From Rhypophila decipiens (lineage: Eukaryota; Ascomycota; Sordariomycetes; Sordariales; Naviculisporaceae): DNA of 64,000 bases. Made by a program: the position numbers and the translations under genes. Under the pieces are notes generated by a model that was not told the DNA's origin, searched no databases, and worked only from the letters and a program-made list of their open reading frames with translations. Location: assembly GCA_033297075.1 (NCBI GenBank), contig MU858047.1:558001-622000 (forward strand), in the 5' to 3' direction. This document shows, in pieces, positions 1 to 9,428 of the stretch; position 1 is the stretch's first letter, and each line of letters opens with the position of its first letter.

Positions 1-638
1 TCCATCACTCTCGGCCATAGCATCGGGAGCTCTCTTCTCGGGACTGGCGCGATACCTCCATGTCAAGCCATTCCAGAGCAGTTCGGCCTCGTCTTCTGTT
101 TCGACCGCGTCAACCTCGGCCATAACAGCGGGAGCTCTCTTGTCAACGTGAACGACATTATCCCGGCGCTCGGGACTGGCACGATATCTCCATGTCAAGC
201 CATTCCAGAGAAGCTCGGCCTCGTCTTCCGTTTCGACGGCCGAAGTGTCCCGCTTGTTTTCTATCGAATAAAAGGCGGAGTGTTAGTGAGTCGTAAGATA
301 CATGTAGTCGGTAAGCTCCTGCAAGAGAAAATGGGAACAGAACAAATAGCGTGAAAGGCAAGATGAGAATTTCCACATAGACCAGGTAGCACAAAGACAG
401 GCAACAGTAATTACTAGCCTTGGTGTGTATCGGGATGTGCAACAGCTCTTGCGGAAAGGGGAAGGGGCCTCCAAGCAACATTGGTGTACCCTTCCATGCC
501 CTCGAAGCAGATCCACCCAGGCCTTGAACATAATTTCATGGGTGGTTGCTTACCGGGCTTGGCTGGATTTCCAGCTGGGGCGGCCAAGACGACTGCTGAG
601 AGGAAGCTCAGGGATAGGATGGAGAGTTGCCACTTCAT
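1..638 (-). CDS. Kex2-processed repeat precursor peptide, candidate dikaritin RiPP precursor (3' end beyond the window)
   Basis: Exon 1 (638-554) starts with a clear signal peptide, MKWQLSILSLSFLSAVVLA, then APAGNPAKP. A GTAAGC donor at 553 and a CTAAC branch plus ATAG acceptor at 262-261 define a 293-nt intron; the phases agree. Exon 2 (260 to base 1) opens with NKR and reads without a stop to the edge. It holds two 44-residue (132-bp) repeats, each with an identical 23-residue block ending LLWNGLTWRYRASPE, followed by RR or KR. KR dipeptides also precede and separate the repeats. This architecture (secretion signal, dibasic-flanked repeats, UstYa genes next door) is that of UstA/PhomA-type precursors, which Kex2 cuts in the Golgi before cyclisation. 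Which residues form the core is not known; the W/Y-rich stretch is the inferred candidate. If the intron is retained, translation stops at 414, giving a 74-residue secreted peptide. A strong TTGCAG acceptor near 330 could mean a further small exon, but it breaks frame in the simplest model. Confidence 0.8.
37..237 (-). repeat. Two copies of the 132-bp precursor repeat core
   Basis: The conserved 69-bp blocks are at 237-169 and 105-37. They differ at five positions, all third-codon and all synonymous (ACG/ACA, GAG/GAA, CTT/CTG, AGA/AGG, CGT/CGC), so the encoded 23 residues are identical. The spacers between blocks differ in sequence and length of the basic-site arrangement. Confidence 0.9.
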
Positions 639-877
639 TTTTCTTGCGGTAAACGGGAGGTGCTTCTTTAACTGGTTGTATTTGCGTTTTTGTGGGGTGC
701 TTGTCGACAACGTTTGACTCCTTCTGATGTGACTAGGAGACTAAATACAAAGAGTTCAAAACAAACAGGACTCTGACTTCAATTTTATAGGACAGCGCCT
801 ACTATGTTGCTTCGCCAAGATGATGCTTGGGGTATCCTATCTTCGGTGTTACCAGTAGAGAGCGGGGCAAGGTTCCT

Positions 878-892
878 TACCCGGGCCGGATA
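878..892. promoter_or_regulatory. CGG inverted repeat, imperfect copy
   Basis: TACCCGG-G-CCGGATA, one mismatch from the perfect copy at 1064-1078. Paired CGG/CCG triplets are the usual type of Zn2Cys6 regulator target; binding here is inferred. Confidence 0.4.
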
Positions 893-1000
893 ACGGGGTT
901 CATTCGGCGGTTCCGGTGATGAAAACTGAGACCGCCCCGCTCCGGGCCGCCGCTTTCCTATCGCACAGCTGTCCCGCCATAAACGTTGCGGGTAATCGTG

Positions 1001-1011
1001 CATAGCCTATC
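1001..1011. promoter_or_regulatory. CATAG-N-CTATG motif, site 1
   Basis: CATAGCCTATC, one mismatch from the perfect palindrome, and preceded by G as at most other sites. It lies between the precursor gene and UstYa-1. Confidence 0.55.
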
Positions 1012-1063
1012 CACGGCAAGAGTCGGCAACCCATCAGAATCCCGGACACACAATGGCATTCCC

Positions 1064-1078
1064 TATCCGGGCCGGATA
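1064..1078. promoter_or_regulatory. CGG inverted repeat, perfect copy
   Basis: TATCCGG-G-CCGGATA is a perfect 7-bp inverted repeat with one central base. The first 14 bases from CCGG onward also occur at 881-894. Confidence 0.45.
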
Positions 1079-1116
1079 ACTCCCGGGAACCAGGTAGGCA
1101 CCTGCGCCGGTACTTG

Positions 1117-1127
1117 CATAGCCTATC
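1117..1127. promoter_or_regulatory. CATAG-N-CTATG motif, site 2
   Basis: CATAGCCTATC preceded by TTG, 116 bp from site 1 in the same orientation and with the same single mismatch. Confidence 0.55.
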
Positions 1128-1299
1128 TCCATTTTACATGGCGTGGACCACAATTCAGATGGCCCATTGTTTAACCCCGAGACACTCAAATGCCCACCTT
1201 GACAGCAGAACATCCTCATGTGGGCCTACCATTATCTCTTCGTCCTATTTTTCCGGTTCCTTTCATCCCGTTCTTACCAAGTCCGTGTATCACTGAAAG

Positions 1300-2321
1300 A
1301 TGATGGCCAAAGTCTTCAAGTTTCCACGTTGGGGAAAGACTGCCCGCTACCAGAAGGTTGAGGATGACGACGAGGAATCCAGAGGCAGGAGCGGAATACT
1401 ACCAGACTCTGAGAGCGACAGCCCCATAATTTCAGAAGAGACAATAAACGCCCATCGGTCCTCATTCCCAGCCGGCTCAAGACAACGAACAACCTACACT
1501 ACTGGTTTCACTATATCACTTATTATTACCAACCTTGTTACCTTAGCCCTTTGGCTATCGTCTCTTCACCGAATCGACCGATGGCTCCGAGATACTACCA
1601 ACTTTGACGATAAGCGAGCGTTTCTGGTAGGCCCAGCCCAAGTACCCGTCAGCTACGAGACTCGCAGATTCTCGCATATCCCGCTGGAGCGAGGTCCCGG
1701 AGGAGCCCATGCGGCCGACGAGTTTTGGCACAAAGTGGTCTCGGTTGGTTTGACACGCTTGACTGCAGAGCAGGCTGCCCTCGGCGGCTTGGGCGATGGC
1801 AAGACGTCAAGGGAGTGGAACACGACTGATTCATACGTCGGCGTGATGGGGACCTTCCACCAGCTACACTGTCTCGCTCGGTCTCGATACGCCATACTGT
1901 TTCCCGGAAGAATGAAGGAATTTGACGGAGATAAGACTGCACAAATCCATTTAGGTATGTCATATCATCAGCCCGGTCATTTTAATTTTAGCGATGTCTA
2001 TTTCTTTGAAGCTAACTACCTTCTCTACCTCATTTTGCGATAAACAAAGCCCACTGCTTGGACTACCTCCGCCAGATAATCATGTGCCACGGCGACGTGA
2101 CGATTGAGCCGGTGGGATGGGACGACAAGACTCTTACGTACATTGCTGAGCCCGAGAAGATGCAGGTAGTCCGACAATGCAGGAACTTTGATGAAATCTA
2201 CGAGTGGGCCGTGGACGATGTCCATCAGGTCCCGCAGGCTCCCGGGAACGCAAAGGGTTGGGAGGAGTTGAGGGAGTTTGAGAAAGAGCATCCTCGCCAT
2301 AGTAACAAGCAGCCAAAGTAG
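1300..2321 (+). CDS. UstYa-family oxidase 1 (formerly DUF3328)
   Basis: Exons 1300-1954 and 2050-2321 give 308 aa. A single membrane segment is at about residues 69-88 after a polar cytosolic tail. The two family motifs are HQLHC (187-191) and HLAHC (217-221); the intron splits the alanine codon of the second motif in phase 1. UstYa proteins are type II membrane proteins that act on Kex2-released peptides in dikaritin biosynthesis (ether-bridge formation in ustiloxin, phomopsin, asperipin), probably using the His/Cys motifs to bind metal. The start could be either of two adjacent ATGs (1300 or 1303). It is transcribed divergently from the precursor gene, and its C-terminal half most resembles the gene at 9429-10324. 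Confidence 0.9.
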
Positions 2322-2879
2322 ACAAATCAGTACTTGATAATACTCCAGAAATTGGTTTAGTTCATTTACCTACGATAAGATGATAAGTGACAATCAACAC
2401 AAGTATAACTGAAAGACATTGATGAGATCGTGACAGGGTCACAGGAACTCATGCCTCTCTTTGTGCCATCTCGAGTACCCTCGAAGGGTGTCAAGACCAG
2501 GACAAAAACTACACAATCAACGGTGAGATGATGTATGTCTGCTCATTCACAAGGTATGTCCTTTCCAAACTGCTGCCGAAATGGATGTTGGTCATTGCCG
2601 TGGCTCCAGAATCTATGCTGCATCGCAGTTATTGGGAACAGAAGGATCAAGGCTTACACATGGCTAACGTAATACCCAGCTAGAAGCCAACCGGAAGTTG
2701 GGTAGGCATGCACCAAGTCCAAGACGACATACATAGCCTATGCGGTCCAGGGGTACTTGCATGTGAATACCACAGGAAATACTTGCAAGTAGAGAGTCTC
2801 CAAGTAAAAGGCCAGTGCAACAAGGAGCCAGATCCATCAACAACAACATCTCTCCTCATTGTTTTTTCTCGAATTAATC
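2322..2879. other. Intergenic, upstream of UstYa-2
   Basis: No gene recognised. It holds one perfect CATAG palindrome (2732-2742), 138 bp before the chosen ATG of the next gene. Confidence 0.6.
2732..2742. promoter_or_regulatory. CATAG-N-CTATG motif, site 3 (perfect)
   Basis: CATAGCCTATG followed by CGG: the same 14 bases, CATAGCCTATGCGG, occur at 10740-10753, 8 kb away in front of other UstYa genes. Confidence 0.65.
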
Positions 2880-3719
2880 ATGGCGATGCACAGTATTTAC
2901 ACTCTTCACCAGCGCTGCTGCTCAAAGACCTCCATCGTCGTCGTAGTGGCGCTGCTTACATCATGCCTCTTTGTTCTTTTTCTTTTCGAGCTCAACGTCG
3001 TCGACAGTTCAAGGATTCCATACCGTCACTGTCGGGTTGGTGAATGGCCACCACCACTCGAGAATGGTCGTCCAAGTCATGATGACATTTCCCAGAAAAA
3101 TGACAATAATAACCAGCCGCACAGTCATTCCTCCGCTAAGTGGAATGATGACATTCACCACCACCAAGAAGAAAGCCGTCTAACCAAAAAGACCCTCTTC
3201 GCAACGACGACAAACAGCCATCAAGTCCTCTTTCTCAACTTCTCCCACGCCAAAGACCAAGAAATACAAGATACTCTTCGCCCCAACGGAGCAGGTGTCC
3301 TTTGGAAACAAGAAAAAGGAGAAAACCTACCCGTGGGAATATCCGTCTTTCACGCTATGCATTGCCTGATTTATCTGCGGGGGATACTCCAGGGTGCCCT
3401 TCTCACTCCTTCTCCTCCTTTTGAACAAGAAGAAGAAGGGAACAAGAAACATGGCCATGACCCAAAGACACATATCCCGCCCTGTTGGTCGTACATCACG
3501 CAGCAGGTCATGTGTCTGGGGGATACGACGCTGGAGCCGGCCCGGGTGGTGGATGACAAGGTGGGCATCGATGGGGATGGCGTAGGGCATATGTGTAAAG
3601 ATCTTGGAGGGATCTTGTCGGTTCATGGGCTTCTTGGGAGGATGGCTAGGGGCGAAGTGTTTGAGGATTTGGGCCCTTGGAGGGATGGTCAGCGGCTTGA
3701 GGATTTGTTTAATTTTTGA
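2880..3719 (+). CDS. UstYa-family protein 2 with a degenerate second motif
   Basis: Intronless, 279 aa from the ATG at 2880 (an upstream in-frame ATG at 2859 would add seven residues; the later one puts the membrane segment at the usual distance). Membrane segment at about 18-37, then a long Asn/His-rich linker. The first motif is intact, HAMHC (158-162). The second reads HIPPC (198-202), with Pro in place of the second His. It is followed by the usual MCLGDTTLEP-like segment, which supports family membership. The missing His may mean loss of catalysis, a partner role, or another substrate. Converges on the regulator gene. Confidence 0.85.
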   Translation: MAMHSIYTLHQRCCSKTSIVVVVALLTSCLFVLFLFELNVVDSSRIPYRHCRVGEWPPPLENGRPSHDDISQKNDNNNQPHSHSSAKWNDDIHHHQEESRLTKKTLFATTTNSHQVLFLNFSHAKDQEIQDTLRPNGAGVLWKQEKGENLPVGISVFHAMHCLIYLRGILQGALLTPSPPFEQEEEGNKKHGHDPKTHIPPCWSYITQQVMCLGDTTLEPARVVDDKVGIDGDGVGHMCKDLGGILSVHGLLGRMARGEVFEDLGPWRDGQRLEDLFNF

Positions 3720-4213
3720 GTTGGCGTTTTGTTTGTTTCTTTTTGGCTGCTTCCGAATTTCGGGGGGGGGGGGGGGGGGGTTCTTTTTTTGTTATGGGTA
3801 GGGCCGTCACGTCACCGGGATACGTTTGCCTTGTGAAAAGTTCAAGGTTAGTGTTGGATCAAACGCTGTAAGCGAAGGTTCGGGCAGTGGCCAGAACCAT
3901 GTATTTGTAATAAGTTGCCACAGCCGCGTAAACTGACGCGTAATGGCTTGCCACCATTCACACACAGCTATAAGAGGCTCTCTGGCAGGGCCAGAGAACA
4001 GAGATAGAAAAAGTAAGAACAACAGACCTGATCACAACGCATAACAGCCTGCCGCAGCAGTAGGCCTCGTGCAACGTGATCTGGGTCCGTGACTTCACCA
4101 CTTCAGACGTCTTTACATTAAATTGCAACCAACAGTTAGCTAGACCCCGGCTATACAATCAAGATCCCTCGTACGAAATGGCTAGTTTTTGTTGATAATT
4201 GACATGATATTAT
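3720..4213. other. Convergent 3' intergenic region
   Basis: Lies between the stop codons of UstYa-2 (+) and the regulator (-). It contains a run of 19 G (3762-3780). Nothing else recognised. Confidence 0.6.
3762..3780. repeat. G19 homopolymer
   Basis: Nineteen consecutive G 43 bp after the UstYa-2 stop. The length in the assembly may not be exact. Confidence 0.8.
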
Positions 4214-6781
4214 TTATTCCCAAAACCTCAATCCATCGTCCATGTCGTCGCCACTATACCCGTCACTTGGGTCAAGGTGAGCATAGTCGTAGGACCCTTG
4301 TGGGAAAGAAGGTGAGGAAGGAAAAAGGTGGTCCACCATTGAGTTACTACTACTTGTGCCATGACAACTGGATTCAAGCAAATGAAAGCCCGCAGTGGTG
4401 ATGCTGTTGGAGCTCAGTGAATCACTGACATGGTGACTGGCACCATTACCCTTGGGGGTGCCCCTATGATGGGGTTGCTGATTGCTGCCGTCGTTCTGAT
4501 CTTGATCATGATGGTCGCTCAAGGTTGCAAATGTGGAATGGCTAAAATGGCCAAAACTCGGGTTTGTGCTTAGGCTTCTTTGTCTTCCTGTTCTGGTTGA
4601 AGTTGTTGTCCCCGGCGCTGGCTGTACTGGGATTGCAGCTTCTGAAATTTGATGTGGCCGAGAGAGAACTGTAGGGCCAACTCTGACAGAGCGAGCTGGG
4701 GAAGAAGGAGAGTAATACTCTCGAGCAAGGGTCCTGAGCTGCTTTGACTCGGTTTGGGCAAGTTTCCATCTTGTGCTGGCTTGCCTCAAGGCGCCAAGTG
4801 CGAGGCGCAGGTTGTCTCGTGCAAAGTCATAATCGTCGAAACTGAATGTGTCGTCTCGGGAGACTCGGTAGCTCCGTAAGCTTGCCATGGCACATCGTGA
4901 TAGGAATGCGATGCTGAGAGGACTCGAGATCAATAGCCGTGGATAGACGGTGACGAGACTAATTCCTGCCCCAGAGGCTTCCAGTCCTGAATTTTCGTGC
5001 AAGAGGTTCATAACGTCGTCATGGTTGGTTTTACATGCATCGTTGATGTTTTCATGAAGCAACACCCGGAGGCTGTGGAACAAAAGATGAGACTGGAGCA
5101 TGATGTGATCCATCTCACCCGTCTTGGCGACCTGTAGTCGTTGGTGCTTTTGGGGAAGACGCAGCTTCCAGTTGGCGAGTAAAGCATCGGCTCGCATCAG
5201 CGAGCCCATATCGAAGAAGCCTGTACCCAGCTCACATGCCGAGTTCACGTTCTTTACCGACAACAGGCGCCTGGTCGACTTGCTGATTCGGACAAGATCG
5301 ATGAGGTATACCAGTGACGAAAATTCGGGCCCGTAATGATCTTCGAGATCAGCAAAGTCAAACACTGAGAGGGTTGGCGTCATGTCGTTATTCCCGTTGT
5401 AGCTCGGAAGCGGGAAATCAGGTGATGGAAGGTCCAGTCTTGGACGTAGCCAAGTTAATACAAGTCTTTTGCGAGGCACTTTGAGGGTAAACGTACCGAA
5501 ATTTCCGTTTGGAAGCATCCTGGGAACGGGTATTCTGTAGAGCTTCATCCATAATATGCAAATACCAATAAGTTCTTGTCCAGAGCCCGAAATGGTGTTG
5601 ATCCCGGGCCTTCATGCTCGTCACCAGCCCGACACGGTTCATGCCCATCTCGGCAGCCACTGAGACTGCTTTGTCCAGGTAGTCCCCTGCGTCTTTCATG
5701 TTGCCTTGGCCAAAGGTTACTATGGAGACCAACAAAAGCGCCGCAACATAATATACGACTTGGGGATCACAGCCCGAAGGAGGGATCAAAGGCCGATGGA
5801 TAGATTCTTCCAGAACGTGGATAGATGGCAGCGCCTGGGAAGAATCTTCTGGCTGTGTATAAATACCGCCTACATAACTCATGACCGCATACATGGAGGC
5901 TGCGGATGAATTATTCTGCTGGATTTGACATCTCATGTAGGCCTTGGGGGGCGCAAATGGATGGGCTTTGTGGAAGAATCTGCGAGTATGTGCCACAGGA
6001 TCAATTCTCGTCTGGTCCAAGACTGGGGAAATATTAAGCTGAACTCACTGGTAATATGAGTCGACGCCCCTAGACGCACCGTGATCTTGAACCCGTTCAA
6101 GTGGATCCAGCAAATCAATTCTGGCTGTATTGTCGTGGTGCAGTGGTTGGCCCGGCAACGGCTCAGGGGCTGGCGGGGTCGCCCTAACCCTAACCCTGCC
6201 CACGTCCGCCGTAACGTCCATAACTGTCGAAGCGGCAGGATTTCCGAGTGTGTGCATATCGTTAGGGGTTGGAATTCCAAATGCATCAACGACGCCATGG
6301 TTTTGGGAAACATTACTAATACCATGGCTCGAGTTATCTATAAAAGAAAACACGCTGGATGGGCTCGGTAAGGGGGGTCGAGCCGTGGAGACTGAGAGCG
6401 CACTACTGCGTCTCCTGCGAGACTTGGGATAGTAGCAAACCCGCTGTTCTTCCTCGCACCGGTTGCACGTTGGCCTTCTCCCGTCACACCGAGCGTGGAG
6501 TGACCGGCACTAGCATCGGTGAAGTGAGAGGCTGGTGAGCTTGTAGTTGACCAACGCAAGCATCAAGTTAAGACGGGACAGAGAAGTGGGAGGGTACCTA
6601 CAGCATGACAGGCCACCGTTGCCCGGTGTCGTACGTTGGTAGTGAAAGGACCGGACCGCCTCTCTCGAGCGTCCCCTCGAGCATCCTGAACTTGAGTAGG
6701 GAGCCCTCCGGGGTTTAGTGTGGCTGACACGCTGTCATTACTGAAACTCAGTTGGGAGGTCTGGTGCAATACCGCCATCAT
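4214..6781 (-). CDS. Zn2Cys6 fungal transcription factor, likely cluster regulator
   Basis: Exons 6781-6602, 6509-6049, 5979-5497 and 5438-4214 sum to 2349 nt, 782 aa; every junction is in phase. The binuclear zinc cluster is rebuilt across intron 1: Cys 58, 61, 68, 75, 78 and 85, spacing CX2CX6CX6CX2CX6C, followed by a basic SRRRRSS linker. Residues from about 215 match the fungal-specific (MHR) domain, including FFHKAHPFAPP and, across intron 3, SKRKFRLDLPSPDFPLP. The tail is Ser/Pro/Gln-rich. It sits inside the UstYa array, as UstR-type regulators do in ustiloxin-like clusters, so it is inferred to activate these genes. Starts at one of two adjacent ATGs (6781 or 6778). Confidence 0.9.
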
Positions 6782-8146
6782 AACTTCCGAGACCGGTGTT
6801 TAAATGCAGTGGCCAGTCAGCTCGTAAAGAACTGACCATTATTCTTTATAATTTATACAAGACATGGTCAATCAATATTTACTTAAGAAGAAACAGGTAC
6901 AGGACATTCTCGGACTTACAGTTAAAAGTGACAGCCTGACAGTCGGGTTTAACCTCTCTTACCCATATCTCCTCTCCAACCTTCCAGATCAGGACCGGTT
7001 TTTTATCCCCTTTCGAACAGTTCTGCTTTATCCAAAGCAAGTTCGTCATTTTGAAGCCTTCCGTCCTCCCCCATCGTAAAAGACTGGGACGTAGGAAACT
7101 GAAAGCAGCTTAATCGCCGAAGGCCCACAGCTGGAGCCGCGGGATGATAGCATCGGCCACCTTAACAGCTGCTTGGCACCTTTCCATAACGTCGTTGAGT
7201 CCCAAGAAACCCGGGAATTGATCAGGGCTCAAGAGTAGCATGAAACATCACTGAAGGCAACTCGAAACTGCAAACCGAGCCTCACTGCCAGTGTTCCGAA
7301 CAAGCCAATCCAAGTCAAGTGGGGCCGGTATTTTGACTTGTATTTGGGATATCCCCGGCCAATTGAGCTGCGCAATCAGAGTCGGCCACTTACACCGACA
7401 GCTGGGAACGTACCGCTTACGTAAGTTAGCCAACATGAGCTCTGAGTTCAGAGGTCACTGGTGGCTGAGATAAACCAAACCAAGGATTGCCTTAAGATCA
7501 CCTAGGTGAACATGAAGCTATTTGCAGATCTAGCTGCCTTTTGGACTGGCCCAATAAGCAGTGTGACTGGAAGCTAACATATATGTCCACCAGATCCAAG
7601 TACTTCAAGTAGGTCAATTCAAGTCGGCTGGCCGAGTTGGGTCGAAATTGCCTGTACTTTTGACTGCTCTAGATTTGATAACGTCAGTTTGGGTTGGATT
7701 GCTTTGAGCTGGATTGGATTGTTCGGGGCAGTGAATGCTCAAAAAGGCAGGTGCATTCAATGGTACATTAGTAAGAGAGGCCGACTAAGGTACTCCTGTA
7801 TCAAGAATCACCGGCATACTAGGTCACGCGGCAGGATAAAATTTTGTACAAGGAATAGTTATATGATCGACAATTGGGGTGAGATTTCTTAGGCTATGCA
7901 GTCGATAAATCCTTGTATCCAGGAAATACTTTTGCCTTCAAGCTTATCAAGACATGGATCTGATCATGATGCCGTGATGGCTGTTGGATGGAACAGATGA
8001 CTTGTTCCATGAGCAGAGCAGCAACCATGGTGCTTATCAACTTGAACCTGCCAACATTTTGCCGTCCAACTAAACACCACCCAACCAGCCGAGCCCTCTG
8101 TCAATCTCCATTATCTCTCACTCTCTTCGATGTGTCTGCCCTGAAA
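6782..8146. promoter_or_regulatory. Divergent promoter region between the regulator and UstYa-3
   Basis: 1365 bp with no recognised gene; small ORFs here have no family features. An AT-rich stretch lies near 6841-6860. One CATAG-type motif is at 7888-7898. Confidence 0.55.
7888..7898. promoter_or_regulatory. CATAG-N-CTATG motif, site 4
   Basis: On the minus strand it reads CATAGCCTAAG preceded by TG, one mismatch from the palindrome. It is 249 bp before the UstYa-3 ATG. Confidence 0.5.
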
Positions 8147-8884
8147 ATGGACGACACCAAGTACGAAAGACTTTCTGTCGATGACCACTCAGAACCAGAC
8201 AACGGAACCAAGCCCTTGCTGGATCCCTCTTTGAACCCAAAGGTCACAAGTTGGCAAACGAAAACCGTTACCCGTCTCCGGCGTCTCGTCCCACCACCGA
8301 CGAGGCCAATCCTCTCACAGACCGTGATCATCAGCTACTGCGCCTTCACAACCACCATCCTAGTCATCCTTACAGCCATCATTCTCTCCCAACAACAACT
8401 ACTAATATCGTCACATCAACCAAAAGAAATCTTCCAGGCTACTTTTGGTGCCGACCCATTCTACATGTCGCTAGACCACAAGTACGACCACCTATGGGAG
8501 GACCTCGGCTCCAAAGGCCTGATAATCAAGCTACCAGACGCCGACAGTGACAATGGAAAGCCGACGCCGGCGTCCATATCCATGTTCCACCAGCTCCATT
8601 GCCTATCTTCTCTCCGCAATGCACTCCAGCAGAGCCGGGAGGGTGTAGATCCCGGCTTGGACTGGAGGGATAACGACCATTGGCCGCATTGTCTGGATTA
8701 TCTTCGCAAGACGCTTCTTTGCAGGGCAGACGATGTTGTCGAGCGCCGTCTTGTGTTTGACAATGGGACTGTTTCGCGGTTTATTGACGGGTCGCAGGAT
8801 TTGAGGCAGTGTGGGGATAGTCGGCGCCTTATCCGGATTATGCGGGAACATGGCAGGCTTGTAAACACGGTTCCGTTTCCTTGA
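8147..8884 (+). CDS. UstYa-family oxidase 3
   Basis: Intronless, 245 aa from the ATG at 8147 (MDDTKYERLSVDD, a typical UstYa N-terminus). The frame is open upstream to an ATG at 7988, but that 53-residue extension lacks family similarity and would bury the membrane segment. Membrane segment at about 60-80. Both motifs are intact: HQLHC (148-152) and HWPHC (178-182), followed by LDYLRKTLLCRADD, the usual segment after motif 2. Like UstYa-2 it has no introns. Expected to act with the other UstYa proteins on the secreted precursor. Confidence 0.9.
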   Translation: MDDTKYERLSVDDHSEPDNGTKPLLDPSLNPKVTSWQTKTVTRLRRLVPPPTRPILSQTVIISYCAFTTTILVILTAIILSQQQLLISSHQPKEIFQATFGADPFYMSLDHKYDHLWEDLGSKGLIIKLPDADSDNGKPTPASISMFHQLHCLSSLRNALQQSREGVDPGLDWRDNDHWPHCLDYLRKTLLCRADDVVERRLVFDNGTVSRFIDGSQDLRQCGDSRRLIRIMREHGRLVNTVPFP

Positions 8885-9428
8885 GCATGCGCCAGAAATG
8901 GGGAATGTATTTGGTTACTTCTTATTTAGTTTAAAACATTGTGGTGATAAGAAATTTGATATTTGGTACTCATCTCATCCGACTGAAACGTGAAGCAGAC
9001 AGGACAGTGACTGGATTCAACGAATGAAGAAGTCATAAAAGGCGAAGAGAATAATTCTGGGTTCGAATAGAAGTAATACGAGAAACCAGGTTCACCCAGT
9101 AATGGGAAACCGCAGATTAGGAGCAATTGATTACTGAGCAAAATTATTTACGTTATGTAAACTTTTTTAACTCTTTTCTTTTGTTCTCTGGAGCCCTTAT
9201 CTGGACCAACGACCATGAACCCTGATCTTGTATTTATGACATACACCATACCGAGCTTTTCACCATTAGAGAGTCCATTTGACTTCCTCCAAATGTACAA
9301 TAGAATATTGAATTATTATCATGTATACCCTCTATTGGGCATCTACCAAGCATTAGATGACTTTCTCCCTCTGCTAAAATCACAACCTGATGACTTTTAT
9401 GGACCCTAAATCCGAAGATACCACTTAC
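8885..9428. other. Convergent AT-rich intergenic region
   Basis: Lies between the stops of UstYa-3 (+) and UstYa-4 (-). No motif or gene recognised. Confidence 0.6.

Larger units (their letters stand above)
639..1299. promoter_or_regulatory. Divergent promoter between the precursor gene and UstYa-1
   Basis: A 661-bp gap between two divergent starts. It holds two CATAG-type palindromes (1001-1011, 1117-1127) and two CGG inverted repeats (878-892, 1064-1078), described separately. A short shared promoter suggests the precursor and the first UstYa gene are co-regulated. Confidence 0.7.

Noticed and set aside
158..481. 107-codon minus-strand ORF overlapping the precursor repeats
   Set aside because: It reads the repeat in another frame and crosses the precursor intron. 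The frame used by the precursor shows synonymous-only divergence between repeats; this one does not.
3762..3780. G19 run as a functional G-quadruplex
   Set aside because: A single homopolymer of uncertain assembled length between convergent 3' ends; no sign of function.
6180..6200. CCCTAACCCTAACCCT, telomere-like repeat
   Set aside because: It lies inside regulator exon 2, is only about two and a half units long, and translates as part of a continuous frame; chance or an old insertion cannot be told apart.
7988..8146. 53-codon N-terminal extension of UstYa-3
   Set aside because: No similarity to UstYa N-termini; the downstream ATG gives the typical MDDTKYERL start and membrane-segment spacing.
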